Assembly: GCA_903903975.1 (NCBI GenBank)
Contig: CAIVAS010000263.1
Coordinates: forward strand, 1-39,297
Reading direction: 5' to 3'
Length of the DNA stretch: 39,297 nucleotides
Source: an uncultured Burkholderiales bacterium
GTDB taxonomy: Bacteria; Pseudomonadota; Gammaproteobacteria; Burkholderiales; Burkholderiaceae_E
This document shows positions 1 to 8,572 of the stretch, in pieces (the stretch's first letter is position 1; each line of letters opens with the position of its first letter). A program made the translations under genes and the position numbers. The notes beneath the pieces are model-generated. The model did no database searches and was not told where the DNA came from. It worked only from the letters and a program-made list of their open reading frames with translations.

Positions 1-1
1 C

Positions 2-526
2 GACGGCACCGATGCGGTCATGCTCTCAGCCGAAACCGCCGCCGGCAAATACCCGGTCGAGACGGTATCGGCCATGGCCCGGGTCTGCGACGAGGCCGAC
101 CGCGCCGGCGAGTTCTCGCTCGACAAGGAGTTTTTGAACCGCACCTTCGCACGCATCGACCAGGCGATCGCCATGGCGGCGCTTTTTACCGCCGTGCATA
201 TGAAGGTCAAGGCGATCTGCGCGCTGACCCAGTCAGGGTCGACCGCGCTCTGGATCTCGCGGCTCGATTCGGGTGTGCCGGTCTATGCGCTCACGCCGGA
301 AGAAGGCAGCCGCCGGAGGATGTCGCTTTATCGCGAAGTCCATCCGGTGCTGATGACCTTCAAAGCCTCCGACCGCGAAAACCTGCTGCTCGAGGCCGAG
401 CACAAGCTGGTCGACCTTGGCGTGGTGGCCCGTGGTGACCTGATGCTGCTGACCATCGGTGAGCCGATCGGCAAATCGGGCGGCACCAATACCCTGAAAA
501 TCGTGCGGGTCGGCGATCACGGCTGA
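2..526 (+). CDS. pyk: Pyruvate kinase, C-terminal part (cut by window edge)
   Basis: Pyruvate kinase converts phosphoenolpyruvate and ADP to pyruvate and ATP in the last step of glycolysis, in the cytoplasm. Only the last 174 residues are present; the reading frame is open through the left edge, so the start lies outside. The fragment opens with the conserved family stretch LSAETAAGKYPVE, which ends the catalytic barrel. It continues into the C-terminal alpha/beta (allosteric) domain, with the segments TQSGSTALWISRL and GDLMLLTIGEPIGKSGGTN. The N-terminal catalytic residues cannot be checked. It is followed by fba on the same strand after about 100 bases, an order common in Burkholderiales. 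Family identity is secure. Which isozyme it is cannot be told from the C-terminus. Confidence 0.95.
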   Translation, partial: DGTDAVMLSAETAAGKYPVETVSAMARVCDEADRAGEFSLDKEFLNRTFARIDQAIAMAALFTAVHMKVKAICALTQSGSTALWISRLDSGVPVYALTPEEGSRRRMSLYREVHPVLMTFKASDRENLLLEAEHKLVDLGVVARGDLMLLTIGEPIGKSGGTNTLKIVRVGDHG

Positions 527-535
527 CGCCAGTCG

Positions 536-559
536 GCGTGCGCCGCTTGTGGCGCGCGT
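536..559. terminator. GC-rich stem-loop between pyk and fba
   Basis: Ten bases after the pyk stop, a 9-base left arm (536-544) can pair with a right arm (551-559) around a 6-base loop, with two G-T wobble pairs. No T-run follows, so this is not a classical intrinsic terminator. It may attenuate or stabilise the pyk transcript. Confidence 0.35.
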
Positions 560-627
560 GAGGTTTGTCGGCCTGTTCTGATCCGCGCCGAGGCATAATC
601 GGCTCCAATTTCATTCAGGAGTCGACC

Positions 628-1692
628 ATGCCTCTCGTCTCGATGCGCCAGCTTCTCGATCATGCCGCCGAAAATGCCTATGGCATCCCGGCCTTCAACG
701 TCAACAATCTCGAGCAGGTCCAGGCCATCATGTCGGCCGCCGCCGAGGTCGATGCGCCGGTGATCATGCAGGCCTCGGCCGGTGCCCGCAAATATGCCGG
801 AGAGCATTTCCTGCGCCATCTGATCGCTGCCGCGGTCGAGTCCTATCCCAAGGTGCCGGTCGTGATGCATCAGGACCATGGCCAGTCGCCGTTGGTCTGC
901 CAGGGCGCAATCGACCTCGGATTCTCGTCGGTCATGATGGACGGCTCGCTTGAAGAAGACGGCAAGACCATCGCCAGCTACGACTACAACGTCGATGTCA
1001 CCCGCAAGGTGGTCGACATGGCGCATGCGGTTGGTGTGACGGTCGAGGGCGAACTCGGCTGCCTGGGCTCGCTCGAAACCATGAAGGGCGACAAGGAAGA
1101 CGGCCACGGCACCGACTCCACCATGACCCGCGAGCAGTTGCTCACCGACCCGGAGCAGGCCGCCGATTTCGTGCGCCGCACGCAGGTCGATGCCCTGGCG
1201 ATTGCGATTGGCACCAGCCATGGCGCCTACAAGTTTTCGCGCAAGCCCACCGGCGACATCCTGGCGATCTCGCGGATCAAGGAAATCAACGCGCGGCTGC
1301 CCAACACCCATCTGGTGATGCATGGCTCATCGTCGGTGCCGCAGGACCTTCTGGCGATCATCCGCCAGTACGGCGGCGCTATGAAAGAGACCTATGGCGT
1401 GCCGGTCGAGGAGATCCAGGAGGCGATCAAGTTCGGCGTGCGCAAGATCAATATCGATACCGATATCCGTCTGGCCATGACGGCTGCGACGCGCAAATAC
1501 CTGGCTGAAAACCCCGACAAATTCGATCCGCGCGATTTTCTCAAGCCGGCCCGCGAAGCGGCAAAGCTGATCTGCGCCCAGCGCTATCGCGAGTTCGGTT
1601 GCGCCGGCCAGGCCAGCAAGATCAAGCCGACCACCCTGTCGGTCATGATCGAACGCTATCGCAAGGGCGAGCTCGCCCAGACCGTGGTCTGA
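628..1692 (+). CDS. fba: Class II fructose-1,6-bisphosphate aldolase (Calvin-cycle subtype)
   Basis: This enzyme reversibly cleaves fructose-1,6-bisphosphate to glyceraldehyde-3-phosphate and dihydroxyacetone phosphate; class II enzymes use Zn2+. The product is 354 residues, the usual size of the CbbA/Fba subtype. The HQDHG motif supplies catalytic Asp83 and metal ligand His84. Glu140/Glu142 (VEGELG), His198 (GTSHGAYKF) and His232 (VMHGSSS) match the remaining metal and phosphate sites. The C-terminal INIDTD segment is also typical. The ATG at 628 is chosen over the upstream in-frame extension because AGGAG lies seven bases before it and the family begins [15 protein letters not shown]. It sits between pyk and hyi in a core carbon-metabolism run. 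Confidence 0.97.
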   Translation: MPLVSMRQLLDHAAENAYGIPAFNVNNLEQVQAIMSAAAEVDAPVIMQASAGARKYAGEHFLRHLIAAAVESYPKVPVVMHQDHGQSPLVCQGAIDLGFSSVMMDGSLEEDGKTIASYDYNVDVTRKVVDMAHAVGVTVEGELGCLGSLETMKGDKEDGHGTDSTMTREQLLTDPEQAADFVRRTQVDALAIAIGTSHGAYKFSRKPTGDILAISRIKEINARLPNTHLVMHGSSSVPQDLLAIIRQYGGAMKETYGVPVEEIQEAIKFGVRKINIDTDIRLAMTAATRKYLAENPDKFDPRDFLKPAREAAKLICAQRYREFGCAGQASKIKPTTLSVMIERYRKGELAQTVV

Positions 1693-1735
1693 GCCTCCTC
1701 GCTGCACAGTTCAAAGCGGGTTTGCCGGAACGCTG

Positions 1736-2554
1736 ATGCCGAGCTTCGCTGCCAACCTGTCGATGATGTACACCGAGCATCCCTTCCTCGAGCGCTTCAA
1801 AGCCGCTGCCGAGGATGGGTTCGCGGCGGTAGAGTTCCTGTTCCCGTATGAGTTCGAGCCGCAGGCGATTGCCGATGCGCTGGCCGCCAACGGTCTGGAG
1901 CAGGTCCTCTTCAATACCGTCCCGGGCGACATGCAGGCCGGTGAGCGCGGGCTGGCTGCCGTGCCGGGTCGCAGTGCCGATTTTCTGGCCGGCGTCGATC
2001 GCGCCATCGCCTATGCCCGCGTTCTGGGCACCCGGCGTCTGCACGCGATGGCGGGCGTGATGCCTGCCACCGATGGTGGCTCGGGTGCGGTATCGGCTGA
2101 CGCCATCGATTCTTCCGCCCGCCATCGTTGGCACGACACCTATATCGCCAATCTGCGCGAGGCCGCCCGACGATGCGCGGATGCCGGCATCACCCTGCTG
2201 ATCGAGCCGATCAACACCCGCGACATTCCGGGCTATTTTCTGAACACGCAGGCCGATGCGCATGCGATCGTGGCCGAGGTGGGCGCCGCCAACCTCAAGG
2301 TCCAGATGGATCTCTATCACTGCCAGATCGTCGAGGGTGATCTGGCTAGCCGCATCCGCCAGTGCCTGCCCGGCGTCGGCCATATGCAGATCGCCGGTGT
2401 GCCGCATCGGCACGAGCCCGATCTGGGCGAAGTGAACTATCCCTTTCTCTTTGCGCTCCTCGATGAGCTCGGCTATGACGGCTGGATCGGTTGCGAATAC
2501 CGGCCACGCGGCCCGACCTCGGCCGGACTCGACTGGCTCGCGCCCTGGCGCTGA
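1736..2554 (+). CDS. hyi: Hydroxypyruvate isomerase
   Basis: This enzyme interconverts hydroxypyruvate and tartronate semialdehyde, linking glyoxylate and glycerate metabolism. The 272-residue product belongs to the xylose-isomerase-like TIM-barrel superfamily. The N-terminus [20 protein letters not shown] and the segment VEFLFPYEF are Hyi-like. [16 protein letters not shown] carries the conserved acidic metal ligand, and [14 protein letters not shown] and GCEYRP are the later barrel signatures. It starts 43 bases after fba with no strong Shine-Dalgarno sequence, so it is probably read from the same message. A related activity, such as 2-oxo-tetronate isomerase (OtnI), cannot be excluded from sequence alone. 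The absence of otn neighbours favours Hyi. Confidence 0.88.
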   Translation: MPSFAANLSMMYTEHPFLERFKAAAEDGFAAVEFLFPYEFEPQAIADALAANGLEQVLFNTVPGDMQAGERGLAAVPGRSADFLAGVDRAIAYARVLGTRRLHAMAGVMPATDGGSGAVSADAIDSSARHRWHDTYIANLREAARRCADAGITLLIEPINTRDIPGYFLNTQADAHAIVAEVGAANLKVQMDLYHCQIVEGDLASRIRQCLPGVGHMQIAGVPHRHEPDLGEVNYPFLFALLDELGYDGWIGCEYRPRGPTSAGLDWLAPWR

Positions 2555-2610
2555 GGGCGCGGTCTCGCGCCTGAGCTGAACGCCGGTGCATTTGTGCTGA
2601 TCCGTGATTA

Positions 2611-2633
2611 CCCGCCGCAGGGGTTGCGGCGGG
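2611..2633. terminator. Perfect 9-bp stem-loop upstream of purC
   Basis: CCCGCCGCA (2611-2619) and TGCGGCGGG (2625-2633) form a perfect inverted repeat with a 5-base loop, between hyi and purC. There is no T-run on either side. It may end or attenuate the fba-hyi message, or act in the purC leader. Confidence 0.4.
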
Positions 2634-2685
2634 CCTCGGGCACAATACTGCGTTGCATCCTTCACTTTCGGTCAGGTCATTGCCT

Positions 2686-3582
2686 ATGTCGACAGCCCTT
2701 TTCCAGAGCGAATTGCATTCGCTGCCGCTGCTCGGGCGCGGCAAGGTCCGCGACAACTTCGCGGTGGGTGCCGACAAGCTGCTGATCGTCACCAGCGATC
2801 GCCTGTCGGCCTTTGATGTGGTCATGAACGAGGCGATTCCCGACAAAGGGCGGGTGCTCAACCAGATGGCGCTCTTCTGGTTCGACAGGCTGGCCGATGT
2901 GGTGCCCAACCATCTGACCGGCATTGCCCCCGAGACCGTGGTTGCACCCGACGAGGTCAATCAGGTCGCCGGCCGATCGATGGTGGTCAGGCGCCTTGCG
3001 CCGATCATGGTCGAGGCGGTGGTGCGCGGTTATCTGATCGGGTCGGGCTGGAAGGACTATCAGGCCAGCGGCTCGGTCTGCGGCATCGCCCTGCCGGGGG
3101 GGCTGCAGCTTGCGCAAAAGCTGCCCGAGCCGATCTTCACGCCGGCGCGAAAGGCCGAGCATGGCGAGCATGATGAAAATATTTCTTTCGAGGCGATGGT
3201 CACGGCCATCGGCGAACCGCTCGCCATGCGCATTCGCGAGGTATCGCTCACGCTCTATGCGCGCGCTGCCGCCTATGCCGCGACCCGCGGCATCCTGATC
3301 GCCGACACCAAGTTCGAGTTCGGGCTCGATGAAGCCGGCACGCTCTATCTGATGGATGAAGTGCTGACCGCCGACTCGTCGCGCTTCTGGCCAGCCGACT
3401 CGTATCAGGTCGGCATCTCGCCGCCGAGTTTCGACAAGCAATATGTGCGCGACTATCTCGAGTCTTTGACCGACTGGGGCAAGACCTCGCCGCCGCCCGC
3501 CTTGCCGCCCGAAGTCGTCGAGCGCACCGCGGCCAAATATCGTGAGGCCTTGCAGCGGCTGACCGGGCAGACCCTCGCCTGA
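2686..3582 (+). CDS. purC: SAICAR synthase (phosphoribosylaminoimidazole-succinocarboxamide synthase)
   Basis: PurC joins aspartate to CAIR with ATP hydrolysis to give SAICAR in de novo purine synthesis. The 298-residue protein shows the family marks in order: GRGKVRDNF (nucleotide-binding loop), [19 protein letters not shown], the segment [19 protein letters not shown], and [13 protein letters not shown]. The ATG at 2686 is chosen because the protein then begins [13 protein letters not shown], as in other long-form PurC proteins; the upstream ATG at 2653 would add 11 residues with no family support. purE and purK follow on the same strand, so the window encodes consecutive steps of the pathway. 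A core gene with normal composition. Confidence 0.97.
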   Translation: MSTALFQSELHSLPLLGRGKVRDNFAVGADKLLIVTSDRLSAFDVVMNEAIPDKGRVLNQMALFWFDRLADVVPNHLTGIAPETVVAPDEVNQVAGRSMVVRRLAPIMVEAVVRGYLIGSGWKDYQASGSVCGIALPGGLQLAQKLPEPIFTPARKAEHGEHDENISFEAMVTAIGEPLAMRIREVSLTLYARAAAYAATRGILIADTKFEFGLDEAGTLYLMDEVLTADSSRFWPADSYQVGISPPSFDKQYVRDYLESLTDWGKTSPPPALPPEVVERTAAKYREALQRLTGQTLA

Positions 3583-3628
3583 GTCCAGGTCGCGTCATGA
3601 AGGTCGAGCCATTTTTCGGGAGCATGCA

Positions 3629-4129
3629 ATGAGCGAAGTCGCGCCGGTTGTCGGTGTGGTGATGGGCAGCAGCAGCGATTGGGAGGTCATGCGGCATGCG
3701 GTCGAGATGCTGGCGTCCTTCGATGTGCCGCATGAGTTCAAGGTGGTGTCGGCGCATCGCATGCCCGACGAGATGTTCGACTATGCGCAGACAGCGCGCA
3801 CCCGTGGCCTGCGCGCGATCATTGCCGGCGCGGGCGGTGCGGCGCATCTGCCGGGCATGATCGCCGCCAAGACCATCGTGCCGGTCTATGGCGTGCCGGT
3901 GCCGTCCAAATACCTGCGTGGCGAGGATTCGCTGCTGTCGATCGTCCAGATGCCGCGCGGCATTCCGGTGGCCACCTTCGCGATCGGTGAGGCCGGTGCG
4001 GCCAATGCCGCGCTGCATGTGGTGGCGATGCTGGCCGGTCACGACCCGGTGCTTGCCGACAGGCTGCAGGACTTCCGTCAGCGGCAATCGGATGCGGCAC
4101 GGGCGATGGCTCTGCCGCCGGCGGGTTGA
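3629..4129 (+). CDS. purE: N5-carboxyaminoimidazole ribonucleotide mutase
   Basis: Class I PurE moves the carboxyl group of N5-CAIR (made by PurK) to carbon 4, giving CAIR, the PurC substrate. The 166-residue length is typical. The nucleotide-binding loop VVMGSSSDWEVM, the catalytic SAHRMPD segment, IIAGAGGAAHLPGM and GVPVPSKYLRGEDSLLSIVQ are all present. A clear ribosome site (CGGGAG, 3617-3622) precedes the ATG at 3629. An ATG five bases upstream is in another frame. purK begins four bases after the stop, so PurE and PurK are very likely translated from one message. The presence of PurK supports the mutase rather than the direct AIR carboxylase activity. Confidence 0.97.
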   Translation: MSEVAPVVGVVMGSSSDWEVMRHAVEMLASFDVPHEFKVVSAHRMPDEMFDYAQTARTRGLRAIIAGAGGAAHLPGMIAAKTIVPVYGVPVPSKYLRGEDSLLSIVQMPRGIPVATFAIGEAGAANAALHVVAMLAGHDPVLADRLQDFRQRQSDAARAMALPPAG

Positions 4130-4133
4130 TCCG

Positions 4134-5405
4134 ATGAGCAATGCGCCTGAGCCATCGTCCTGCGACCTGACGACGCCCACGCCGGCCGTCTCGCCATCCC
4201 CTGTCCGCAATGCCCGGACGACCCTGAAGGCTCAGCAGGCTGACAGTGCCCTGCCGCCCGGCGCTTGGCTCGGCTTGCTCGGTGGCGGCCAGCTCGGGCG
4301 CATGTTCTGCATGGCCGCGCAAAGCCTCGGCTATCGGGTCTGCGTGCTCGATCCGGGCGCCGACAGCCCGGCGGGCTCGGTCGCCGACCGGCATATTCAG
4401 GCCGACTATCTCGATGCCGCCGCACTCGATCAACTCGCCAGCCTGTGCGGCGCGGCCACCACCGAATTCGAGAATGTGCCGGCTGCAGCGCTCGAGCGTC
4501 TGGCGCGCGATATCGCGGTGAGTCCGGCTGCGGCGGCGGTCGCGATCGCGCAGGACCGCATCACTGAGAAGCGCTTCATTCGAGGCTGTGGGATCGAGGT
4601 CGCGCCCTACTGTGAGGTGGCGTCACGCGATGATCTGCTCAAGGCTGATGAGGCGCTTTTCCCGGCAATCCTGAAAGTCGCGCGGCTGGGCTACGACGGC
4701 AAGGGTCAGGCGCGGGTGGCCAATCGCAGCGAGGCGCTGGCTGCCTTTGATGGCGCGGGCGGATTCGATGGCGTGCCTTGTGTGCTCGAGAAGCGCCTGG
4801 CGCTCAATCTCGAATTGTCAGTGGTGGTCGCACGCGGTTTCGATGGGCGGGCGGTGGCGTATCCGGTCGCCGAAAACCAGCATCGCAACGGCATCCTCGC
4901 ACTGTCCTGCGTGCCGGCAAGGGTCGATGCCGCGATTGCGAAGCAGGCAGCCGATGCCACGCTCGAGATTGCCGCGCGCCTGAACTATGTCGGCGTGCTC
5001 TGCGTCGAGTTTTTTCTGCTTGATGACGGCCGGCTGGTGGTCAATGAGATGGCGCCGCGGCCGCACAATTCGGGCCACTACAGCATCGATGCCTGCATCA
5101 CCAGCCAGTTCGAGCAGCAGGTGCGAGTACTTACCGGCTTGCCCCTGGGGTCGGTCGAGATGCACAGCCCGGCGGTGATGGTCAATCTGCTGGGTGATTG
5201 CTGGTTCAACGAGAAGTCGGACAGTCTGCAGCGCGAGCCCGACTGGCCGGCAGTGCTGGCCCATCCTCGCGTGAAGCTGCACCTCTACGGCAAGTCGCAG
5301 GCGCGCCCTGGCCGCAAGATGGGTCATGTCACGGTGCTCGGCGAGACGCTCGATTCGTGTGCCCGCACTGCGGCCGAGATCGAAGCCCTGCTGGGCATCC
5401 GATGA
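4134..5405 (+). CDS. purK: N5-carboxyaminoimidazole ribonucleotide synthase
   Basis: PurK carboxylates AIR with bicarbonate and ATP to N5-CAIR. It is an ATP-grasp enzyme of 423 residues. The core begins at LGLLGGGQLGRMFCMAAQSL near residue 45. TTEFENVP, the ATP-grasp strand ILKVARLGYDGKGQARV and the metal-binding NEMAPRPHNSGHYSIDAC follow. The first 43 residues (MSNAPEPSSCDLTTPTPAVS onwards) are a low-complexity extension with no family match. No good in-frame start lies closer to the core, so the ATG at 4134, four bases after purE, is kept. That N-terminal tail is the one odd feature. Function is secure from motifs and the purE neighbour. Confidence 0.95.
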   Translation: MSNAPEPSSCDLTTPTPAVSPSPVRNARTTLKAQQADSALPPGAWLGLLGGGQLGRMFCMAAQSLGYRVCVLDPGADSPAGSVADRHIQADYLDAAALDQLASLCGAATTEFENVPAAALERLARDIAVSPAAAAVAIAQDRITEKRFIRGCGIEVAPYCEVASRDDLLKADEALFPAILKVARLGYDGKGQARVANRSEALAAFDGAGGFDGVPCVLEKRLALNLELSVVVARGFDGRAVAYPVAENQHRNGILALSCVPARVDAAIAKQAADATLEIAARLNYVGVLCVEFFLLDDGRLVVNEMAPRPHNSGHYSIDACITSQFEQQVRVLTGLPLGSVEMHSPAVMVNLLGDCWFNEKSDSLQREPDWPAVLAHPRVKLHLYGKSQARPGRKMGHVTVLGETLDSCARTAAEIEALLGIR

Positions 5406-5424
5406 TCGGCTCAGGCTGCGGGCG

Positions 5425-6435
5425 ATGAGCACGGCCTCGCCGATCGAAGCACCGACGCCCGACGCCATCGAGCGCGCTGCACGCCTCCTGATTGCAGGCG
5501 GTCTGGTGGCCCTGCCGACTGAGACGGTTTATGGGCTGGGTGCCGATGCCTCGCAACGCGACGCGGTGGCCGGCATCTATGCGCTCAAGGGCAGGCCGGC
5601 CGATCATCCGCTGATCGTGCATGTGATCGATGTGGCGCAGGCCCTGAAATGGGCACACTTTGATGAGCGGGCGCTGACGCTTGCGCAGCACTTCTGGCCA
5701 GGTCCTCTGACCCTGATCCTGCCGCGTCTGCCGCAGGCGCCGGCCTGGGCCTGTGGCGGCGAAGCCAGCATCGGTCTGCGTTGCCCCTCGCATCCGGTGG
5801 CCCGTGCGCTGCTCGAGTGTTTCACGCAGCTTGGCGGCAGCGGTGTTGCCGCGCCCTCGGCCAATCGTTTTGGCAAGGTCAGCCCGACCCAGGCGCGCCA
5901 TGTGCTCGATGACCTCGGCGTGCACGCGCCGCTGATTCTCGATGGCGGGCCCTGCGAGGTGGGCGTGGAGTCGACCATCGTCGACCTGACCCGCGAGACC
6001 GCGCGATTGCTGCGACCCGGGCGCATCCGGCGCGAAGCGATCGAACAGGTGCTGGGCGCGCCGCTGGCCGATCGCGATGCCCAGGCGCCGCGGGCTTCGG
6101 GCACGCTGGCGGCGCACTACAGTCCGCGTGCACCGGTCGAGTTAATCGATGCGGCAGCGCTTGCAGCGCGCCTTGCCGACTGTTCGCAGGCCGGGCTGCG
6201 AGTTGGTCTGTGGTCGTCTGACTCGCTTGCCGCCGGGCCTGGCATCTCGCTGGTCCAATGGATCGCAGCGCCAGCGCAGGCTGATGCCTGGGAGGCCGAT
6301 CTCTACGATGCCTTGCGGCGATTCGATGCGGCCAATGTTGATCGGATCATTGTCGTGCGGCCGCCGGCAAGTCCGGATTGGGAGGCGGTGCGAGATCGGC
6401 TGACGCGGGCGGCGGCGGCGTCGCAGGGCGTCTGA
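5425..6435 (+). CDS. tsaC: L-threonylcarbamoyladenylate synthase (Sua5 type, two-domain)
   Basis: TsaC/Sua5 makes threonylcarbamoyl-AMP from threonine, bicarbonate and ATP, the first step of the t6A37 modification of ANN-decoding tRNAs. The 336-residue length marks the long Sua5 form: an N-terminal YrdC domain (about residues 12-200), then a linker and a Sua5 C-terminal domain. Visible YrdC marks are ALPTETVYGLGADA, KGRPADHPLIVH, APSANRFGKVSPT and GGPCEVGVESTIVDL. The linker holds SGTLAAHYSPRAP, the conserved HYxP element of Sua5. The ATG at 5425 lies 19 bases after purK, so the gene probably belongs to the pur transcript. Its 3' end converges on the toxin-antitoxin island 18 bases later. Confidence 0.94.
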   Translation: MSTASPIEAPTPDAIERAARLLIAGGLVALPTETVYGLGADASQRDAVAGIYALKGRPADHPLIVHVIDVAQALKWAHFDERALTLAQHFWPGPLTLILPRLPQAPAWACGGEASIGLRCPSHPVARALLECFTQLGGSGVAAPSANRFGKVSPTQARHVLDDLGVHAPLILDGGPCEVGVESTIVDLTRETARLLRPGRIRREAIEQVLGAPLADRDAQAPRASGTLAAHYSPRAPVELIDAAALAARLADCSQAGLRVGLWSSDSLAAGPGISLVQWIAAPAQADAWEADLYDALRRFDAANVDRIIVVRPPASPDWEAVRDRLTRAAAASQGV

Positions 6436-6453
6436 GGCAATTTGGTCTTCCTG

Positions 6454-7167
6454 TTAAAAATTCGCGATGTCCAGCGTCATCCACGCCACCCCGAGCCGCT
6501 TCTCCACCACGATCTGTTCGCCCTCCAACCGGTAGGTCAGCTGACAGTTGTGCCTGGGATTGGACAGCACGGCCGGATTGAAGATCACCAAGTTGTCACC
6601 ACCAGGCCTGCGAACGGACCGAGTCAGAAGACCGGGGTGGCCCTCACGGTGAACCCGCACCCCCACCGACTGACAAAACGCATAGTCGGACGGGTGCAGG
6701 AGATCCGGGTGATCGTCGGCCGCTTTGCGCAAATCGAGCAGCGCCGCAGCGCAAGCAACCGAGTAAACCTTGCGCTCGGCGATGACCGCCATCCGCTCGA
6801 ATCCGGCATCGCTGAGCAAGCCCCGATACCAGTGGTGGGCCGACTCATGGACGGTGGTCTCGACCGACTCCGAGCCATACCAGACACCATGGCTGCCATC
6901 GGAAAACCGGCTGGCCTGCCAATGCTCGAACGGCCAGATGATAGCGTTGAACCATTCGGCGTCTTCAAAGGGTCGATCGATGATCGGCGTGCGTGATCGG
7001 TAATGCGGCGGCTTGATCTCGTCTTCCACGGTCTGGGCCAGCCGCCACTCGGCCGGGTCGGCTGTCAGGTCGTCGAAGAGATCCTGCGACTTGCGCAAAG
7101 ACACGATGTTGCGGGCGACATCCTGCTGGACGTCGGCCAGCGAGAGCTGGGCAAACAGCGAAGTCAT
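6454..7167 (-). CDS. RES-domain toxin of an Xre/RES toxin-antitoxin pair
   Basis: RES-domain proteins with characterised members (MbcT, Res) deplete cellular NAD+ and are neutralised by an Xre/MbcA-type antitoxin. In this 237-residue protein the RES domain runs from about residue 40 to 210. Arg87 in [16 protein letters not shown], Tyr97, Glu108 in [11 protein letters not shown] and Ser184 in [17 protein letters not shown] sit where the conserved Arg, Tyr, Glu and Ser of the family are expected, so the active site looks intact. It starts 12 bases after the antitoxin gene, a normal antitoxin-first operon. Its stop converges on the tsaC gene after 18 bases with no visible terminator. NAD+ degradation is inferred from the family, not shown here. 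Confidence 0.88.
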   Translation of the reverse strand: MTSLFAQLSLADVQQDVARNIVSLRKSQDLFDDLTADPAEWRLAQTVEDEIKPPHYRSRTPIIDRPFEDAEWFNAIIWPFEHWQASRFSDGSHGVWYGSESVETTVHESAHHWYRGLLSDAGFERMAVIAERKVYSVACAAALLDLRKAADDHPDLLHPSDYAFCQSVGVRVHREGHPGLLTRSVRRPGGDNLVIFNPAVLSNPRHNCQLTYRLEGEQIVVEKRLGVAWMTLDIANF

Positions 7168-7179
7168 GTTTGCACCGGC

Positions 7180-7575
7180 TCAAACGCCCCGGGCCCGGTC
7201 CAGGTAGCCGCGCACCATCAACAGGCCGGCAAAGCCCCATTGCCTGACCACCTCGACCGGGGTCAGGTTGTCGAAAGCCTTGTTACGGGTGGTCATCCAG
7301 CGATAGGCCAAGTCCCGGTTCTGAGGGAACAGCAGACGCAGGTTCTTGTGGATGCCCAACAGGTGGCCGACGCGCTCGTACTGGTCACGGCTGGTGCCAA
7401 TCGGTTTGCCATTGCGATAGTTCGACAAGGCGGCCCGATTGCTGGTGGCAATGCCCAGCAGTGATGCCTGATCCTCGGTGCTCAGCTTCCAGTGGTCGAA
7501 CAAAGCCATGACCATCCTGGCCAGAGCGCCACGGTCGTGTGACGAGGTTACTTCACGCTCAGCGGCGACGGTCAT
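7180..7575 (-). CDS. Xre/MbcA-type antitoxin (DUF2384 C-terminus)
   Basis: This 131-residue protein is the expected partner of the RES toxin. Residues about 25-70 form an Xre-like helix-turn-helix ([18 protein letters not shown] through [10 protein letters not shown]). Residues about 75-131 match the DUF2384/MbcA toxin-binding module, ending [19 protein letters not shown] and [15 protein letters not shown]. Such antitoxins bind the toxin through this module and repress their own operon through the helix-turn-helix. The ATG at 7575 lacks a strong ribosome site but is the first in-frame start after an AT-rich promoter region with palindromes, described separately. The toxin follows after 12 bases. 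Confidence 0.88.
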   Translation of the reverse strand: MTVAAEREVTSSHDRGALARMVMALFDHWKLSTEDQASLLGIATSNRAALSNYRNGKPIGTSRDQYERVGHLLGIHKNLRLLFPQNRDLAYRWMTTRNKAFDNLTPVEVVRQWGFAGLLMVRGYLDRARGV

Positions 7576-7610
7576 GCCGGGCTTTTTGTCGGATGTTGTT
7601 CAGGAATTAG

Positions 7611-7648
7611 AGTATGGCAAATTGTTTTTAAACAAACAATAATTGTTT
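7611..7648 (-). promoter_or_regulatory. Promoter and palindromic operator of the Xre/RES pair
   Basis: On the minus strand, TTGTTT (7639-7634) and CATACT (7616-7611) are 17 bases apart, a plausible sigma-70 promoter. AAACAAT (7634-7640) and ATTGTTT (7642-7648) make a perfect palindrome with a one-base centre over the -35 box, and a third half-site ATTGTTT lies at 7621-7627. The placement suits autorepression by the Xre antitoxin. The stretch is far more AT-rich than its surroundings. Confidence 0.6.
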
Positions 7649-7684
7649 TATATGTACCAGAGGCCTCTGTCAGGTCAGGTCACA

Positions 7685-8107
7685 TCACGGTACGAATCGA
7701 TCGACGAAGTCTGCGGGCGCCAAGATGGGATAGGCGCCGGCCAGAGCCAGCAAGTCCTTGTCCCCGGTGACCAGATAGTCGGCGCCAGAGCCGATGAGCA
7801 GCGCGAGGACGGGCAGGTCGTCCGGGTCACGAAGCCCGGCCGCGCTGGCCTGCGCAAGCATGGCCGCATCGATGCGCAGCAACTCGGCCCGCACGCCAAT
7901 CGTGTCGATGAAGTCGGCCAGATCATTGGGGGAGGCTTTCAGTCTCGAGGCGAGGTGCGCCCAGATTCGTGTCAGTTCGTCGATCACGAAATCGGAGATC
8001 ACCAGATCGAAGGCGCCGGCTCGCCACGCCTTGACCAGGCGCGAAGGCGGGCCGCCCGGGTAGAGCAGTCCGGAAATCAGCACATTCGTGTCGAGCACCA
8101 GCCGCAT
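7685..8107 (-). CDS. PIN-domain toxin (VapC-like ribonuclease, COG1569 type)
   Basis: PIN toxins are metal-dependent ribonucleases that cut RNA when released from their antitoxin. The 140-residue protein spans one PIN domain. The acidic metal site is visible: Asp6 in LVLDTNVLISGLL, Glu44 in FVIDELTRI, Asp97 in LRDPDDLPVLAL and Asp116 in YLVTGDKDLLAL, so it should be catalytically competent. It starts 8 bases after the Phd-type antitoxin gene, an antitoxin-first operon. It matches the family often labelled 'putative toxin-antitoxin system toxin component, PIN family'. The RNA target cannot be deduced from sequence. Confidence 0.88.
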   Translation of the reverse strand: MRLVLDTNVLISGLLYPGGPPSRLVKAWRAGAFDLVISDFVIDELTRIWAHLASRLKASPNDLADFIDTIGVRAELLRIDAAMLAQASAAGLRDPDDLPVLALLIGSGADYLVTGDKDLLALAGAYPILAPADFVDRFVP

Positions 8108-8115
8108 GACGGTGA

Positions 8116-8562
8116 TCAGCGTGAGGTTCTGGGCTTTGCAGCAGGCTTTTTACGCGAGGCGGCCTTCTTCGCGGCTTTAGCCGCCGGCTCAGTTTCGTTC
8201 TTTGTTTCGTCCTTGGTCGCGACCTTAGTCGTGTTCTCAGTGCGCCGGGCCGGCGAGCCCGGCAACCGGCCGTCAGCACGCCAGGCGTCGGCGGTTTCGG
8301 TGCGGGCGAGCTTGCTTGCGCGTGCGATCTCGGCAAGCGCCTCCTCTTCGGGCACGCCAGTGTAGGTTTGCTCAAGGCGATCGCACAGCGCATCGAAGCG
8401 CTCCTGCATTCGCCGGATGCGTTCGAACAGACGTGCATCGATGAGCGCCGCGACCGGCTTGCCATCCTTTTTGATCAGGACGCTGTCATTGCGGTACTGG
8501 ACGATATTCAGCATCTCGCCAAGGTTTTGACGGAAAGCGACCGCACTGGTTTCGGTGATCAT
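8116..8562 (-). CDS. Phd/YefM-type antitoxin with basic Lys/Ala-rich tail
   Basis: This is the antitoxin for the PIN toxin downstream. Residues about 1-60 have the Phd/YefM DNA-binding fold pattern: SAVAFRQNLGEMLNIVQYRN, then DSVLIKKDGKPVAALIDARL. A helical stretch follows (RMQERFDALCDRLEQTY, then VPEEEALAEIARASKLA) that should wrap the toxin. The last roughly 45 residues are odd: rich in Lys, Ala, Thr and Glu, with AAKAAKKAASRKKPAAK resembling a histone-H1-like tail, and not part of usual 80-90 residue Phd antitoxins. The ATG at 8562 is chosen because AGGAG precedes it by six bases; a TTG two codons earlier is less likely. Length is 148 residues. Confidence 0.85.
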   Translation of the reverse strand: MITETSAVAFRQNLGEMLNIVQYRNDSVLIKKDGKPVAALIDARLFERIRRMQERFDALCDRLEQTYTGVPEEEALAEIARASKLARTETADAWRADGRLPGSPARRTENTTKVATKDETKNETEPAAKAAKKAASRKKPAAKPRTSR

Positions 8563-8572
8563 GACCAACTCC

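Noticed and set aside
591-600. CATAAT as a -10 box for fba
   Set aside because: The only TTG-containing hexamer upstream is 23 bases away, too far for a normal sigma-70 promoter.
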